Positions 31,861 through 44,200 of a stretch of 64,000 nucleotides of DNA are shown here, one piece after another; position 1 is the first letter of the stretch, and the number at the start of each line of letters is the position of its first letter. A model generated the notes under the pieces. The model saw only the letters and a program-made list of their open reading frames with translations. It ran no database searches and had not been told where the DNA came from. The DNA comes from Dryobates pubescens. Taxonomy: Eukaryota; Chordata; Aves; Piciformes; Picidae. A program made the translations under genes and the position numbers. The stretch covers positions 17,757,402 through 17,821,401 of the forward strand of contig NC_071621.1 of assembly GCF_014839835.1 (NCBI RefSeq), in the 5' to 3' direction.

Positions 31861-32560
31861 ACAGTACCTTAGAGGTTGGAAGGGACCTTCAGAGATCATC
31901 CAGTCCAACCCCCTACCAGAGCAGCATCCCCAGGGTAGTCTCCATGGGATTGCATCCAGGTGGGAGTTGAAAGACTCCAGAGAAGGAGGCTCCACAACCT
32001 CTCTGGGCAGCCTGCTTTAGGGCTCTCTCACCCTCACTGTAAGGAAGTTTCTCCTCATGTTGAAGTGAAACCTTCTCTGTTCCAGTTTGAACCTATTGTT
32101 TCTTGTCTTATGATTGTGCACCACCAAGAAGAGCTTGGCCCCCTCCCCTTGCCCCCACCTCTCAGATATTGGTAGACATTGATCAGATCCCCTCTCAAGT
32201 CTCCTCTCCAGACTGAGCAGCCTCAGGGCTCTCAGTCTCTCTCCAAAGGGGAGTTGCTCAAGTCCCCAAATCATCCTCGTGGCTCTCCCTTGGACTCTCT
32301 CCAGAAGGTCTCTGTCTCTCTTGGACTGGGGAGCACAGAACTGAATACACTGTTGCTGATCCAGGCCAGGCTGCTGGTGCCCTTCTTGCCCACCTGGGCA
32401 CCCCCTGGCTCCTCTCCAGCCACTGGCTGCAGGTCCCCAGGTCCTTTCCCATCAGGCAGTTTCCAACTTTTCCCCAGCCTGGAGTCTCCAGGGGGCTGCT
32501 GGAGCCTGACTCCAGGAAGCACCTGAAGGTCAGAGCCCCTGGTGGGGTCTGCTCCCCTGT
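31861..32560 (-). repeat. CR1 LINE 3' fragment, older subfamily
   Basis: Starts with the classic reverse CR1 tail text 'gaggttggaagggaccttca', 'gatcatccagtccaaccccc', then 'ctccacaacctctctgggca' and 'ctccagactgagcagcctca'. More diverged than the copy it abuts. Confidence 0.8.
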
Positions 32561-32654
32561 GCCCACCCCAGGGCTCTGGGCAAGGAGCCTTAGGAGGGGC
32601 TGCAGCCAGGGATGCCCAGGCTGTCCCCTCTGCAGAGGTTGGGCATCGCCAGTT

Positions 32655-33228
32655 GTGGTGGGTTTAGGCTACGCCTTTAGAATCTAGCTGCAGATTTCGA
32701 GCAGGAAAGTAGAAAAACAGAAATAAATCACTGCTGGGTGTAAAAAGGAAAACAAAAGATTATTCTAAACAAATTCATTAGATGAATGTCTGGGATAAGA
32801 GAAGCTGTACCATAACAATTCCTTCCCATTCCCATTCCTTCTTCTCTTCTGATCTGTGCTGTTCTGCTTTGCTCGGGAGAGATAACGTGCTTCTGGCTGG
32901 CCTTGGAGAAGTCTAACCCACTGCTTTTCTCTCTCTGCTCCTCTCTCTTGGGACAGGGGGATTGAGGTTGGGGGACAGTGGAACAGCTCTCCCTGGTCTT
33001 TTGACCAGGGGGGTCGTGTTGTTTGCTAGTTGTAAACCCCTGTACACCGTTGTAAGTCCTGTGGATTCTGTGCAGGTTGATGGCATTCCACTGCAGAGCG
33101 TTGTTTCTGCTTGTAAACACAGCTTCATCTGCTTGTAAACACAGCTTCATCTGCTTGTAAACACAGCTTCATCTGCTTCTGAGTTAGCCTGGCTGAAGTT
33201 AATGCTGGGGGGAAACTTCAACCCACCA
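32655..33228. mobile_element. Solo LTR fossil, avian ERV (ERVL-like by its ends)
   Basis: AT-richer island in GC-rich surroundings. It begins TGTGGTGGGTTTAGG and ends ...TTCAACCCACCA, i.e. inverted TGGTGGGTT/AACCCACCA termini typical of avian LTRs. CCAGT occurs just outside both ends (32650-32654 and about 33229-33233), a possible 5-base target duplication. No internal retroviral genes flank it, so it looks like a solo LTR. It carries an AATAAA near 32718 and a triplicated 24-base motif (33108-33180). Family and orientation are by eye only; moderately old. Confidence 0.6.
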
Positions 33229-33334
33229 AACCAGTGGGTCCAGAAGAGCCAGGAGGTGTGGGGCTGGTGGCAGAGCAGAGCTGCATACTCTGGGCGTCCC
33301 AGGCCCTCCTGGGGAGGTCCCAGCAGCAGCTCAA

Positions 33335-33495
33335 GGCATCAACAAAGGTGTTGGGCATCAACAAAGGGGTGTTGAGACATCACCAAAGAGGTGTTGGACG
33401 CCACCAAAGAGGTGTTGTGACACCACCAGAGGTATTGAGACACCACCAGAGGTGTTTGGCACCACCAAAGAGGTGTTTAGACACCACCTCCAAGG
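33335..33495. repeat. Minisatellite, about 26 bp unit
   Basis: Six to seven imperfect copies around caccaccaaagaggtgtt. Confidence 0.85.
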
Positions 33496-33799
33496 GCTCA
33501 GGTTGTGGCAGGGTGAAGGTGCAGGGCTGGGGCTGTGCCACTGTTCTCCCTCCTGCTCACAGGCAGTTCCAGCTGTGCCAGGGGCAGAGGTGCCCTGTGC
33601 TCAGGTGGGCAGTGCCCACTGCAGACCCCTGGCCCTGCTCCCTTTGTGTGAAGAGAGGCAGCCAGGAGACCTGGTGAGGCTGAGACAGCATCTCCTGCTC
33701 ACCAAACACCACCCAGCAGCTACAGGAGGCTGGACCTCACCTGTGCTCCTCAAGCTCAGCCAAGCACTGCTCTGGGTTCCACTTGCTTCCCTGGGGCAA

Positions 33800-34080
33800 G
33801 TTCGTAGAGTCATGGAATGGTTGTGCTTGGAGGAGACCTCTAGGACCATGGAATCCAAGCATGGCCCCAGCACTGCCCCAGCACTGCCCCAGCACCACCA
33901 CCCCATGGCCCTCAGCACCACAGCTCCAGGGCTGGGGACTCCACCACTGCCCTGGGCAGCCTGGGCCAGGCCTGGACAACCCTCAAGGGGCACAAATTGT
34001 TCCTCAGCCTGTCCTGGCACAACCTGAGGCCATCTCCTCTTGGCCCAGCACTCAGGAGCAGACCTTGCCCCCCAGATGGC
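33800..34080 (-). repeat. CR1 LINE 3' fragment
   Basis: Reverse copy beginning 'agagtcatggaatggttgtg' (tail end) and running through 'gggctggggactccaccact' and 'ctcaggagcagaccttgccc'. Confidence 0.8.
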
Positions 34081-34084
34081 TCAT

Positions 34085-34270
34085 AAGGGTTCAGAGCTCT
34101 GGAGCAGGCAGCCCAGAGAGGTTGTGGAGTCTCCTTCTGTGGAGAGCTTCCAACTTCCCCTGGCCATGGTGCCCCTGGGCAAGCTGCTGTGGGTGTCCTG
34201 CTGGAGCAGGGGGGTTGGCTGGGTGGGCTCCAGGGGTCCCTTCCAGCCCCTCCATGCTGGTGGAAAGAGT
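34085..34270 (+). repeat. CR1 LINE 3' fragment
   Basis: Sense fragment starting 'agggttcagagctctggagc', with 'cagagaggttgtggagtctc'; head-to-head with the preceding reverse copy. Confidence 0.65.
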
Positions 34271-34459
34271 GGGGCAGCACAGGGGCACCTGTGGGGCCCT
34301 GCCGGCCCGAGGATGAGCAGAGCAGAGCAGGGCAAAGCATTGGGCCCTGCTCCCATACCATGTCTGGCTGTTCTCACTCTGCTCCACCATGCTCCCAGCC
34401 CTTGCTGCTTCCTGTGTCCCACCCCGCAGCCCTGTCCCACCACGCGTGGATACCCCACC

Positions 34460-34625
34460 CCTGCTGCAGCTCTTGATCCCAATCCCACCCTCTGCTCCTG
34501 ATCCCAATCCCACCCTCTGCTCCTGCTCCCGATCCCACCCCTTGCTCCTGATCCCAATCCCACCTCCTGATCCCGATCCCACCGCCTGCTCGTGCTCCTG
34601 ATCCCAATCCCACTGTCCTGCCCCT
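34460..34625. repeat. Minisatellite based on ctgatcccaatcccaccctc
   Basis: Seven or so imperfect copies of 20-26 bases. Confidence 0.85.
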
Positions 34626-34649
34626 GCTCCAGTCCTCCCTCCAGCCTCC

Positions 34650-34930
34650 ACAGCTCCAACCCAGCCCCTCCAGCTCCCTCCCGGAGGCCCCCGGCGTGGC
34701 TCGGCAGGGCTCGGGGGGCCGCGGGGCCGCCCCCATCCATCTGGCGTCGGGCTTTAGGCAGTGCCTGAGCCGGATGGGATCCGCAGGAGGCTCCCGGCGG
34801 GCTCCGGCCGGCAGGGATTCGGCTGACCTGATCCCGCTGCTCGCCCTGGGCAGCTTCTGCTGCCCGCGGCGACCCCAGGCTCTGAGTGCCCCGAGCACGG
34901 CACGGCCGCGCTGGCATAGCCTCTGCAAGG
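34650..34930. other. Isolated CpG-rich patch
   Basis: CpG-dense stretch between repeats, with no recognisable exon; possibly an orphan CpG island. Confidence 0.4.
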
Positions 34931-35019
34931 CTGCAGAGCCCTTGCAAGGCTGCAGAGCCCCACGGCGGCCTTTGAGGGGTGGGCAGTGCGCTGGAGGAGG
35001 ATTTGGTTGGAGGATGGCA

Positions 35020-35885
35020 TCCAAAGGGCAGTGGTCAGTGGCTCAACATCCAGGTGGAGACGGGTGGCAAGGGTGTCCCCCAAGGGTCCAGACCAGAGCT
35101 GTTCAACATCTCCATCAGTGTCACAGGAGGCTGAGGCACCCTCAGCAGTCTGCAGATGAGCAGAGAGGTTGATGAGATTGAGGGATGGGATGGAGCCACC
35201 AGAGGCAGCTGAGCACGCTGCAGAGGTAGCTGACGAGACCCTCAGGAGGTTCAACAAGAGAAAGGGCAAGGTCCTGCTCATGGATCACAGCAACCCTGGT
35301 GTCAGTCCAGGCTGGGGGTGATGAGACCCAGAGCAGCCCTGCAGAGAAAGACTTGGGGTGCTGGGGAATGAGCAGCTGGACAGGAGCCAGCGATGGGCAC
35401 TGGCAGCCCAAAGGCCAAGGGCAGCCTGGGCTGCATCCAAAGCAGAGATGGAGAAAGAGGATCCTGCCCCTCTGCTCTGCTCTGGGGAGACCTCACCTGC
35501 AGAGCTGTGGCCAGCCGTGGGGACACCAGCACAGGAGAGACCTGGAGCTGATGGAGAGGGCCCAGAGGAGGCCACAAAGATGCTCAGAGGCTGGAGCAGC
35601 TCTGCTGCGGGGACAGGCTGGGAGGGTTGGGGCAGCTCAGCCTGAAGACTCCAGGGAGACCTTAGAGCTGCATTTCAGTATCTGCAGGGGAAGGCTGGGG
35701 AGGGGCTGTGCAGAAGGGGCTGTGCGGATAGGACCAGTGGCAACTGGAGCAGGACAGCGTTAGGTTGGACATCAGAAGTTCTGCACCGTGAGGGTGGTGA
35801 GACCCTGGCACAGGCTGCCCAGAGACACGGTGAAGGACCCATGGATCCCTCCCAACCTGATGCATTCTGTAACTCTGTGGTCCCA
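35020..35885 (+). repeat. CR1 LINE, longest copy: end of ORF2 plus 3' UTR
   Basis: Sense copy. 35040-35330 retains text of the reverse-transcriptase C-terminal region ('ggcaagggtgtcccccaagg', 'ctcctgctcatggatcacag'); 35700-35882 is the 3' UTR ('ttaggttggacatcagaagt', 'ggtgagaccctggcacaggc') ending gcattctgtaactctgtgg, the degenerate 8-base CR1 tail. Frame is broken in several places. Confidence 0.92.
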
Positions 35886-35994
35886 GCTTGCATGCCCCAG
35901 CAGCTGCCCAGGGCAGGGTGCAGGTCCTGCCTGCTGTAGCACAGTGCTGGTGGCCCCACAGGGCTGTGCCTGCCCACCACTGCAGCGCGAGCCT

Positions 35995-36062
35995 GGCACC
36001 GCAGCGGTGGCACAAGCCTGGCACCGCAGCGGTGGCACAAGCCTGGCACAGCAGCCGTGGCA
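35995..36062. repeat. 25-bp tandem repeat, about 2.5 copies
   Basis: Unit caagcctggcaccgcagcgg tggca, just past the 3' end of DCHS1. Confidence 0.8.
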
Positions 36063-36083
36063 CAATCTCCGTACAAAGTGTGG

Positions 36084-36089
36084 TTTATT
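36084..36089 (-). terminator. DCHS1: DCHS1 poly(A) signal
   Basis: TTTATT on + (AATAAA minus), 2.17 kb past the DCHS1 stop and about 200 bases from the CR1 at 35885. Confidence 0.6.
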
Positions 36090-38262
36090 AAGGCATTTTG
36101 GAGAGGTTGGCACTTGGGCACAGGCTGTGCTGGGCGCCCGTACATGCAGCTCCGATACAAAAGGTACAAATTGAGTAGAAATGGGGGGGGGGGAGGGGGG
36201 CTGGGTACAAAGTCTACAATAAATAACTGGCGGCTCCCAGTGGGGGGGGGGTGTGGGGCGGCGCCCCAGGGGCTGCCCCTCCTGTGGCTACCGGGGGTGA
36301 CCGCTCCGTGATCCCCTGTCCCAAACATGCAGCGGGGAGCGGCCCCCGCCCCGTGTAGGGCGTCCATAGCACCCTTGGCCTGCTCCCCGCGGTGCCCGTG
36401 AGTGGGACAGCCCTGCCGGGAGGAAGGGCACAGAGGATGCCCTCCCCAGGAGCCCCCGCGGGCTGTCCCTGTGCTGAGTGCTGCCCTCCCTGCCCTCCCC
36501 ACCCCTGTGGTCCCCATGCAGCCATGGCCCTGCGGCCCCTTGACGCCACCATCCCCGTCCTGTGTTGCTGCCCCGTGCCCAGAGCAGCCTCAGGGCTGCC
36601 CGCAGCAGGGATATGGGCACCGTGCCCGCTGTGGGGCCAACCGTGCCCACTGTGGGACCAGCTATGGGGCAGCCCAACCTGGAGGCTCAGGAGTGGGACA
36701 GTGCCAGGCGGGGCAGAAGCCACTGATGGTGCCCAGTGGGAGATGTGGGTGGGCAGACGTGGGCAGTCTGGGTGCTGTGACCAGAGCCTGGGGCTAGGGG
36801 TGCAGTGTGGGGCTGCGAACAGCCTGAGGGAGGAACTCCCCTGGGCCCCTCCTCGGGGGACCAGATTCCCCCTAACCCCCTGGCATGCCAGGGCCAGCTG
36901 CATCCACGGGGCTGCCCTACTGCCCCCCATGCCTGCTCCTGGTCCTCATTCTGTGCCCATAGCCATGTGTGGGGCACAGCACCTGGGGGCACCCTGGCCC
37001 ATGGTGGCAGGACATGACTGTGCCTGTGCCACCCTGAGCAGCCACAGGGTGAGTCTGGGGTGAGGGCTGACCCCAGTGCTGGGGTGAGGATGGGGACCAG
37101 CCCCATGGCAGTGTAGCTCCATCCCATGCCCACGGCATGGCACAGAGCAGCTCCTGCTCAGAGCTGGCGGTGCTGGCACCCACCCACACTTTGGAGATGT
37201 CCCTGGGCAAGCACCACAGGGCCCCACGGTCGAGGGCAGCTGCCTGGTGCCCCATCACTGTGACACACTGACACCATGCCAGCTTTGGACTCTCTGGGGT
37301 ACCTCTCACACCTCCCCTGCCCACCAGACCCAGGGCAGAAGGAACAGGAGGAGGCCACTGGTCTCTCTCACTGAGTGGCCACAGCGAAGCCTCTCCCAGA
37401 GCCTTGGGGCCAGTGCTGCAGCAGCTCTTGCGCTGTGCCTCCTGCCAGCGGGTGCCTGGGCAGTGCCCGTGTCCGGTGCCCATGTCCAATGGCCATGTCT
37501 GGTGCCCGTGCACAGTGCCCGTGTCCGATGGCCAGCGTGCAGCCCAGGGAGGCACAAGGTCCCGTGGGCATCTTCTCCAGGGTCAAAGCTGTCATGGTGA
37601 GCAGGGCACCTGCCTGCCAGCCTGGCTCAGAGAAGCAGCAGCTCAGGAGGGTGCCCTCAGAAGGGTAATGTGCAGTGGTGGGAGCTGGGAGGGGCTGTGA
37701 GACCCCAAAGGAGCCCCTGTGCCCCCCACCAGCCATGGGTGGTGAGCAGAGCATGGGCACTGCCTTCTCCTCCTCTCCAGCCTGGCCTGGCATGGGGCAG
37801 AGTGGCAGCTGCCATGGCTGTGTCCCTGCCCAGGGACTCACCCTCACCCTGCTGCGATCCTTCCCAGCCCATGGAGCTCCTGCGGGGACGCTGGGCCAGG
37901 GGGCATGGCTCAGCCATGGGCACAGCTCAGCCATGGGCACGGCTCAGCCATGGGCTGCCGCACCTGCTGCTGGGCACCTGGCCGGGCACAGGCAGGTTCT
38001 GTGCCCCCCCGAGCACAGGGTCCCGTTTGGCACCGTTGGATGCTATGAGCAGCACAAGGAGCCGTGGCCCCAGGGTGCCGGCCCCGGCAGCAGCGGTCCG
38101 TGGGACACCGAAACCGGCACCGAATGTGCCAGACCGCAGAAGTGCCAGCGGCCCCAGAGGGCACAGAGACTGTGGGAGCGGGATCGGCCCCCGTGCCCAG
38201 CGGCCCCAGGCTCGGCCCCGCTCCCGGCGCCGCGGCGCGGGGCAGGAGTCCGCGGGCCCAAG
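36090..38262 (-). other. DCHS1: Probable DCHS1 3' UTR
   Basis: 2.2 kb without convincing coding sequence between the DCHS1 stop and the first AATAAA downstream. It contains a G-run (36183-36206) and short GC-rich repeats near 37450-37540 (cccgtgtccggtgcccatgt). Confidence 0.55.
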
Positions 38263-41200
38263 CTAGATGCGGAGCTCGGCCTCCTCGGGCGGCTCCAGCG
38301 AGTGCTCGGCGCTGATGGCCGAGGCCGAGGGCCCCTGCGCGACGCCGAAGGGAGAAACCACCGGGGAACGGGCGGCCAGCGGCGACAACGAGGGCGAGAA
38401 GCTGGGCGACATGGCACAGGAGGAGGAGATGGAGCCCTCGTGGCTGATAGGCGAGCGGCGCAGCGAGCCGGGCTGCGGGAAGGTCCTGCCCGGCGGCGGC
38501 TTGGGCGGCACGGACTTGGCGCCCGGGTGGGCGACGGCGGTGATGAGGGGCGGGGGGTCGATGCGGGGCTTGGGCTCCGCCTTGGGCTTGGCAGGGAAGG
38601 GCTTGCGCAGGGAGCTCTCGTCCTTCAGCCGCGCGATCTCGGTGAAGACGCTGGCCAGGGGCTGGAACTGTGGGCACCAGTCGAGGAGGTAATCCCAGCT
38701 GTAGCTGCCGCGCAGCTCCTCGTCGCCGGCCACGATGGCGCTCAGCGAGCCCTCGGCCGCGGGCTTGCCGTCCTCGGGGAAGGCGTAGTCCTGGGGCGGC
38801 GAGGAGACGCCGAGCCCGCAGCGCACGCCCAGGAAGGCGCCGCCGCCGCCGTCGTCGCGGTAGAGCTGCGGGGGCGGCCCCGGCAGCAGCAGCCCCGAGC
38901 CCTTCTTGCTCTTAAACCACTGCGCGCCCTCCATGGCCGTGGGTTCGCAGGAGACGTCGGAGAGCTGATCGGCGTCCTGCTGGATGCCCGAGTCGGGGCC
39001 CCGCGCCGCCAGGTGCTCCTGTATGGAGGCCGTGATGCTGGCCACGCGTGGGTACTCGTTGATCATCCGGATCTCGTCGTCTTCGGCCGCCTCGGCCGAG
39101 CCGCGCCCGCTGGAGTGCGAGGGATCCAGGGAGCCGCCGCGCGTGTAGGGCCCGGCCGGCTCCGCGCCGTACCCCGGCAGCGCCTGGTGGTAGATGTGCT
39201 CCGTGCTGGGCAGCGCGGGCTCGTCGCGGCCCAGCTTCTGCAGGGAGCCGCTCTGCCCGCGGCCCAGCTTCTGCAGGGAGCCGCTCTGCCCACGGCCCAG
39301 CTTCTGCAGGGAGCCGCTCTGCCCGCGGCGCAGCGCACCCTCCCCGTCCGCCTTCTCGCCGCCGCGGCGCTGCCGGGAGCGCACCAGCGCCAGCACGATG
39401 GCCACGGCGGCCAGCACCACCACCACGCCCAGCGAGGCGGCCACGGCCACCAGTAGCAGGTTGAGGTCCGGGGCCAGGCCGAAGGAGGTGTGGGTGACGT
39501 CGATGGTGACCTGCGCCGAGGCCGAGCGCGAGGCGGGCAGGGGGCTGCGCGCCTGCACCTCCAGGCTCATCTCGCGTGGCTCCCGCTTGGCCCGGCCAGT
39601 GCTGGCCTGGGGCTGGCTGTCCACACGCAGGTAGATGGTGCCCGTGGTCTGGTTGACAGCGAAGTAGGGTGAGGGCTTGGCCAGGGAGTACAGCACCACG
39701 CCGTCGGCTCCCTCGTCCTCGTCAGTCGCCAGCACCTGCCCGATGCTCTGCCCCTTGTGGGCGCCCTCGGGGACCTCGAAGCTGAAGGAGGGGCTGAGGA
39801 AGATGGGGTCGTACTCATCCTCTCCTGTCACCAACACCCGCACCGTCGCCGTGGCTGAGGCGTTGCCGGCATCGGTGGCGCTGACGAGGAGCTGGAAGGC
39901 CTTGGCCCGCTCGTAGTCGAAGGCAAGGCGTGAGCGCAGCTCCCCGGAGCTGCCATTGAGGGTGAAGGCCTCATGGCCCTCAGCCAGGCCAGGCTCCGCT
40001 GCTGGCTGCTCCAGCAGCGTGTAGCGCAGCTCCCCGAAGATGCCGGCATCAGCGTCGGCTGCACGCAGCGTGGTGACCAGGGTGCCAGGGGGCAGGTTCT
40101 CGCGCAGGCTGGCGCTCAGCACCTCCAGTGGGAAGTAAGGCTTGTGGTCGTTGACATCCTTCACCTCAACGGCCACGGGCACCAGGGCAAAGTGCCCGCC
40201 CGACTCGTCGGCCGCCTGCACCACCAGGGCGTGCAGCGCCTGCGCCTCGCGGTCCAGCGGCCGTGCCAGGCTGAGGGCGCCGCTGGCCTCGTGCAACCGG
40301 AACAGCCCCCGCGGGTCACCCGAGGTGATGGCGTAGCGCAGGCGGCCGCGCGGCCCCGAGTCGGCATCGTGCGCCTGCAGGCGCAGCAGCTCGGTGCCCG
40401 GCGGCGCTGCCTCGCTGATGGCCGCGTGGTACCGGGCACGTGCGAACGCCGGCGCGTTGTCGTTGACGTCACGCACCGCGATCAGCACTGGCACCGTGGC
40501 GCTGCGCCGCGGCACGCCCCGGTCCGAGGCCGCCACCGTCAGGTTGTAGAGCTGCACGGCCTCGAAGTCCAAGGGCTCCACCAGCACCAGGGCTCCCTGG
40601 GTGCGCAGCTGCCCCCCGGCCCAACCCGCGTGGCTCTCCAGCTGGAAGGCGTTGCCGCTGTTGCCGCTGACAATGGTGAAGTCGAAGCCGGAGTTCTCCC
40701 GCGATGGGTCGGCGTCGGCTGCCTCCAGTGTCAGCACCGTGGTGCCCGGGGGCAGGTCCTCGGGCACGCTGGTGTTGTAGCGCGGCAGCTGGAACTGGGG
40801 GCTGTGGTCGTTCACGTCCAGCACCTGCAGCTGCACTGCGGCCCAGGATGAGAGGCTGGGTGAGCCCTGGTCGTATGCCTCAACCACCAGGTCCAGTGTA
40901 GGCTGGCTGGCATCGAACTCCAGCTGCCGGATGGTGAAGAGGGTCCCTGCGAGGGCACAGAGCCAGGGTTAGTGTGGGGGGAGACGTAGGAGCCGAGAGG
41001 GTTTGGGATCAGCCCAGGACACCTCCCTGCGTGTGCTCCATGGCCACCCCACCTTGCCCACCTCACTGGCTGCCCCAGATGGTGACCTAGGAGGGCTTGG
41101 GCTGTGCCAGCATGGGGATCCCACCCTCAGCAGACCCCTGCTCCAGCCCCCACCCCACGCACCATTGCTGGGGTCGATGGCGATGTCGGGGCTGGGCACA

Positions 41201-44200
41201 GCCAGGCGGAAGGTGACGTCCCCGTTGCTTCCTGCGTCCGGGTCAGTGGCACTGACGGTGAGGATGGCACTGCCCGCGGGTGTGTGCTCTGGCACCATCA
41301 CCTGGCATGGGGGAAGCTCTGCTCAGCACTGTGGCCCTCATTCCAGGGCAGACATGGCTGTGGCTGAACAGAGCCAGGGCAGCCAAGGTGGCCCAGCCTG
41401 GTGCTGTACCAGGGCTGGTAGGGGAGCAGACCTGTCTCACTGACCTGTGCCCGCCCTCTTAGTGTGCCCCCTCCCTGGCACTACCCCTGCTGCCCTGCTG
41501 TCTCCTCCACCTTCTCTGCCCTGCTGAAGAAGGGCAGAGACCAGAGACCTGGCAGAGACCTTAAGATCTAGTCCAACCAGAACCAATTTGCCAAGGCTGC
41601 CACTAAAGCACCTCAGGAGCTGGCATCTCCTCCACAGCAGCATTCTCATCACCCAGGGGATTCCCTGCCCTGCTGCTGTGCCAGGCAGTATCTGCAGACT
41701 GAGGGGTCCCCCAGCCTGGTCCCTCACAACCCTGAAGCAGTTCTGTGCCCTCCCAGAACCTGGCAGAAGCCAGCAGCTGGAGGCTCCTCTGGCTCTGGTC
41801 ACAGCGCCTAGGCTCAGCTCCATGGTCCAGCCTGGATGCTGCTTGAGTCACTGAGCAAGGATCCCCTGAGACCCCAACTCCACACGGCTTCTTCGGCCCC
41901 CACTGACCCCCACTTGCTGCCCCAGCACCTCCCAGAGGGCTGCCCAGGTGCTTCTCAGGCCCTGCAGCCTCTGTCACGGTCACTTGTGCAGGCTGGGAGC
42001 TACTTCCCACCACTTCTGCCCTTCCCATCAGCTCCAGTCTGCAGCTGTGACAGAGCTCTGCAGGGCTACAGCTGCTACCTGCCTGCTTCCAGTCTCCTGG
42101 CCAGGGCTGTCCTGGTGACATCACAGTGGGGGTCAGGATTCAGGACATGGATGGAGCCCAGAAGAGGGGCAGGAGGGGCACAGACACATCCTTGGGGGGA
42201 TCTCACTACAAGAAAGCCCCTCCCTGCCAGAAGGACCTTGAGGGCTGGGGCAGGGCCAGAGCAGGGCAAGGAAGCTGGGGAGGGGTCTGGGGAAGGAGGA
42301 GAAGGCTGTGGAGAAGTTGTGAGGAGCAGCTGAGGGAGCTGGGGGGGTTGAGGCTGCAGCAGAGGAGGCTGAGGGGAGACCTTGTGGCTCTCTGCAGCTC
42401 CCTGAGAGCAGCTTGCAGCCAGCTGGGGCTCAAGGGCTGCTCCTGAGTACTGTGCCAAGAGGAGATGGCCTCAGGTTGTGGCAGGGGAGTTTGAGCTTGA
42501 CCCTGAGGAATAATTTGTGCCCCTTGAGTGGTGCCCATGCCTGGCCCAGGCTTCCCAGGGCAGTGGTGGAGTCCCCAGCCCTGGAGGGCTCTCTGAGCCC
42601 TGGACCTGTGGTGCTGGGGCCGTGGGGTGGTGGTGCTGGGGCAGTGCTGAGGTCATGATTGGGCTCCAGGTCTCTCCCACCCGAAATAATGCCATGGTTT
42701 CATGCCCCCCGAGGCTGTGTCGCAGGCAGCAGAGGGGCTGGCACAGGGCCGGGCACCTCTGTGCAGGGTACCTGGTAGCAGGGCTGGCTGAAGGCTGGGG
42801 CATTGTCGTTGACGTCCTCCACCAGCAGGGTGAGGTTGGCCTGGCCCCAGTGCTGCCCATCCCAGGCACTCAGGGTCAGGCTGTAGTGGCTCTGCCGCTC
42901 GCGGTCCAGCGGTGCCGTCAGTGCCAGGCCGCCGCTGTAGCGCAGCATGCTGAAGGTGCCCGCAGCCTCGCCTGGCACTGCCAGCGTGTAGGAGAGTGCC
43001 GGGCCCGAGTCCACATCGTTGCCCGTCAGCTGGGCAATCTGAGTGCCCAGCAGTGCATCTGCAGGGATGAGAGGCCCAGGGCTGGCACCGGCGCACAGGA
43101 GAAGATCCCAGAGCCGGGCACAGGAGTTGCTGGGGTGAAGGACTTGGGAGCTGGGCAGGGCAGGTGATGGGTGGCACAGGACAGGTGACATCTGGCACAA
43201 GACAGGTGATGGCTGGGGCAGGTGATGGCTGGGGTAGGACAGGTGACAGCTGGTACAGGAGAGCACAGCCATCACCCCTCAGCACAGGCAGTGCCAGGGC
43301 ATGCGGCTGGCATCTCAGTGGGTTCCCTCTAGACACAGCTCCAGCACAGGGAGCTCAAGCCAGGGTCAGCACACACCAGCCCCTGGCAGAGGGTGGGTGA
43401 AGCTCTCTGGGGCTCCTGCCCAGCCCAGGGTGCCCACCCTGCCCTGGTGCCCTCCCACAGGGCAGCACTTACTCTCAGGCACCCGCACCTCGGCGGGCAC
43501 CGGGATGGTAGGGCTGTTGTCGTTGATGTCCAGCACCACCACGGTCAGTGTGGCAGAGCCCACCAGGGGCGGCGTCCCCCTGTCCGTGGCTGTCACCACC
43601 AACCTGTGGGCAGGCACAAGGTCCTCAGGGACATGGGCACGTGGGTGAGGAAGCAGTGCAGGTCTGCCTGTGTGCCCCAGTGGGGCAGGGCACCGGATGG
43701 GCATAGACCTGAAGATGTTTGGCGGGTAGCAGGATTGTGCCCAGCACCTGGAACATCCCAGTGGACAGAGAATGTGGGCACAAGGGTCTGGAGCATGTGG
43801 TGGACAGCAGGGGTGTTTGTGGCCTTGGCAGTGGCACAGGGGACAGGAGACCCACACGTGGCTGGAGGCTGTGCCAGGGGAGCTGGTGGCACCCAGAGTG
43901 CATCTAGTCTGAGTCTGTACCATGGTGGGAGAGGGCACAGGGTGGGTGCAGGGGACATGTTTGACACAGACCTGGGTGCTGGGCAACACCTGGAGCCTCT
44001 GCAGCTCCATGGGTGGCAGAGGTGCCCAAGGCACGGGTGGCCATCAGAGCACAGGTTCGGGGGCAGAGGACGTGGCCAGGGTGGGGTGGCAGAGGCTGTC
44101 CCTTCCCTCTGAACCACACAGATCTGAGGGCTTTGCCATCATCTCACAGGTGTGGCTGGGTGGTGGTGGTGCCCAGGGCACCTGGGCTGGGTGCAGGAGC

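Noticed and set aside
35020-35885. Possible host exons in the RT-like region
   Set aside because: The sequence is a CR1 LINE 3' end with disrupted frame and a typical CR1 tail.
37675-39456. A 593-codon + strand open frame opposite the last DCHS1 exon
   Set aside because: It is the antisense of GC-rich coding sequence with strong codon bias; no family resemblance and no independent splice or promoter evidence.
41530-41870. Another CR1 copy in a DCHS1 intron
   Set aside because: A short 'agatctagtccaaccagaac' phrase is suggestive, but the rest is too diverged to call.
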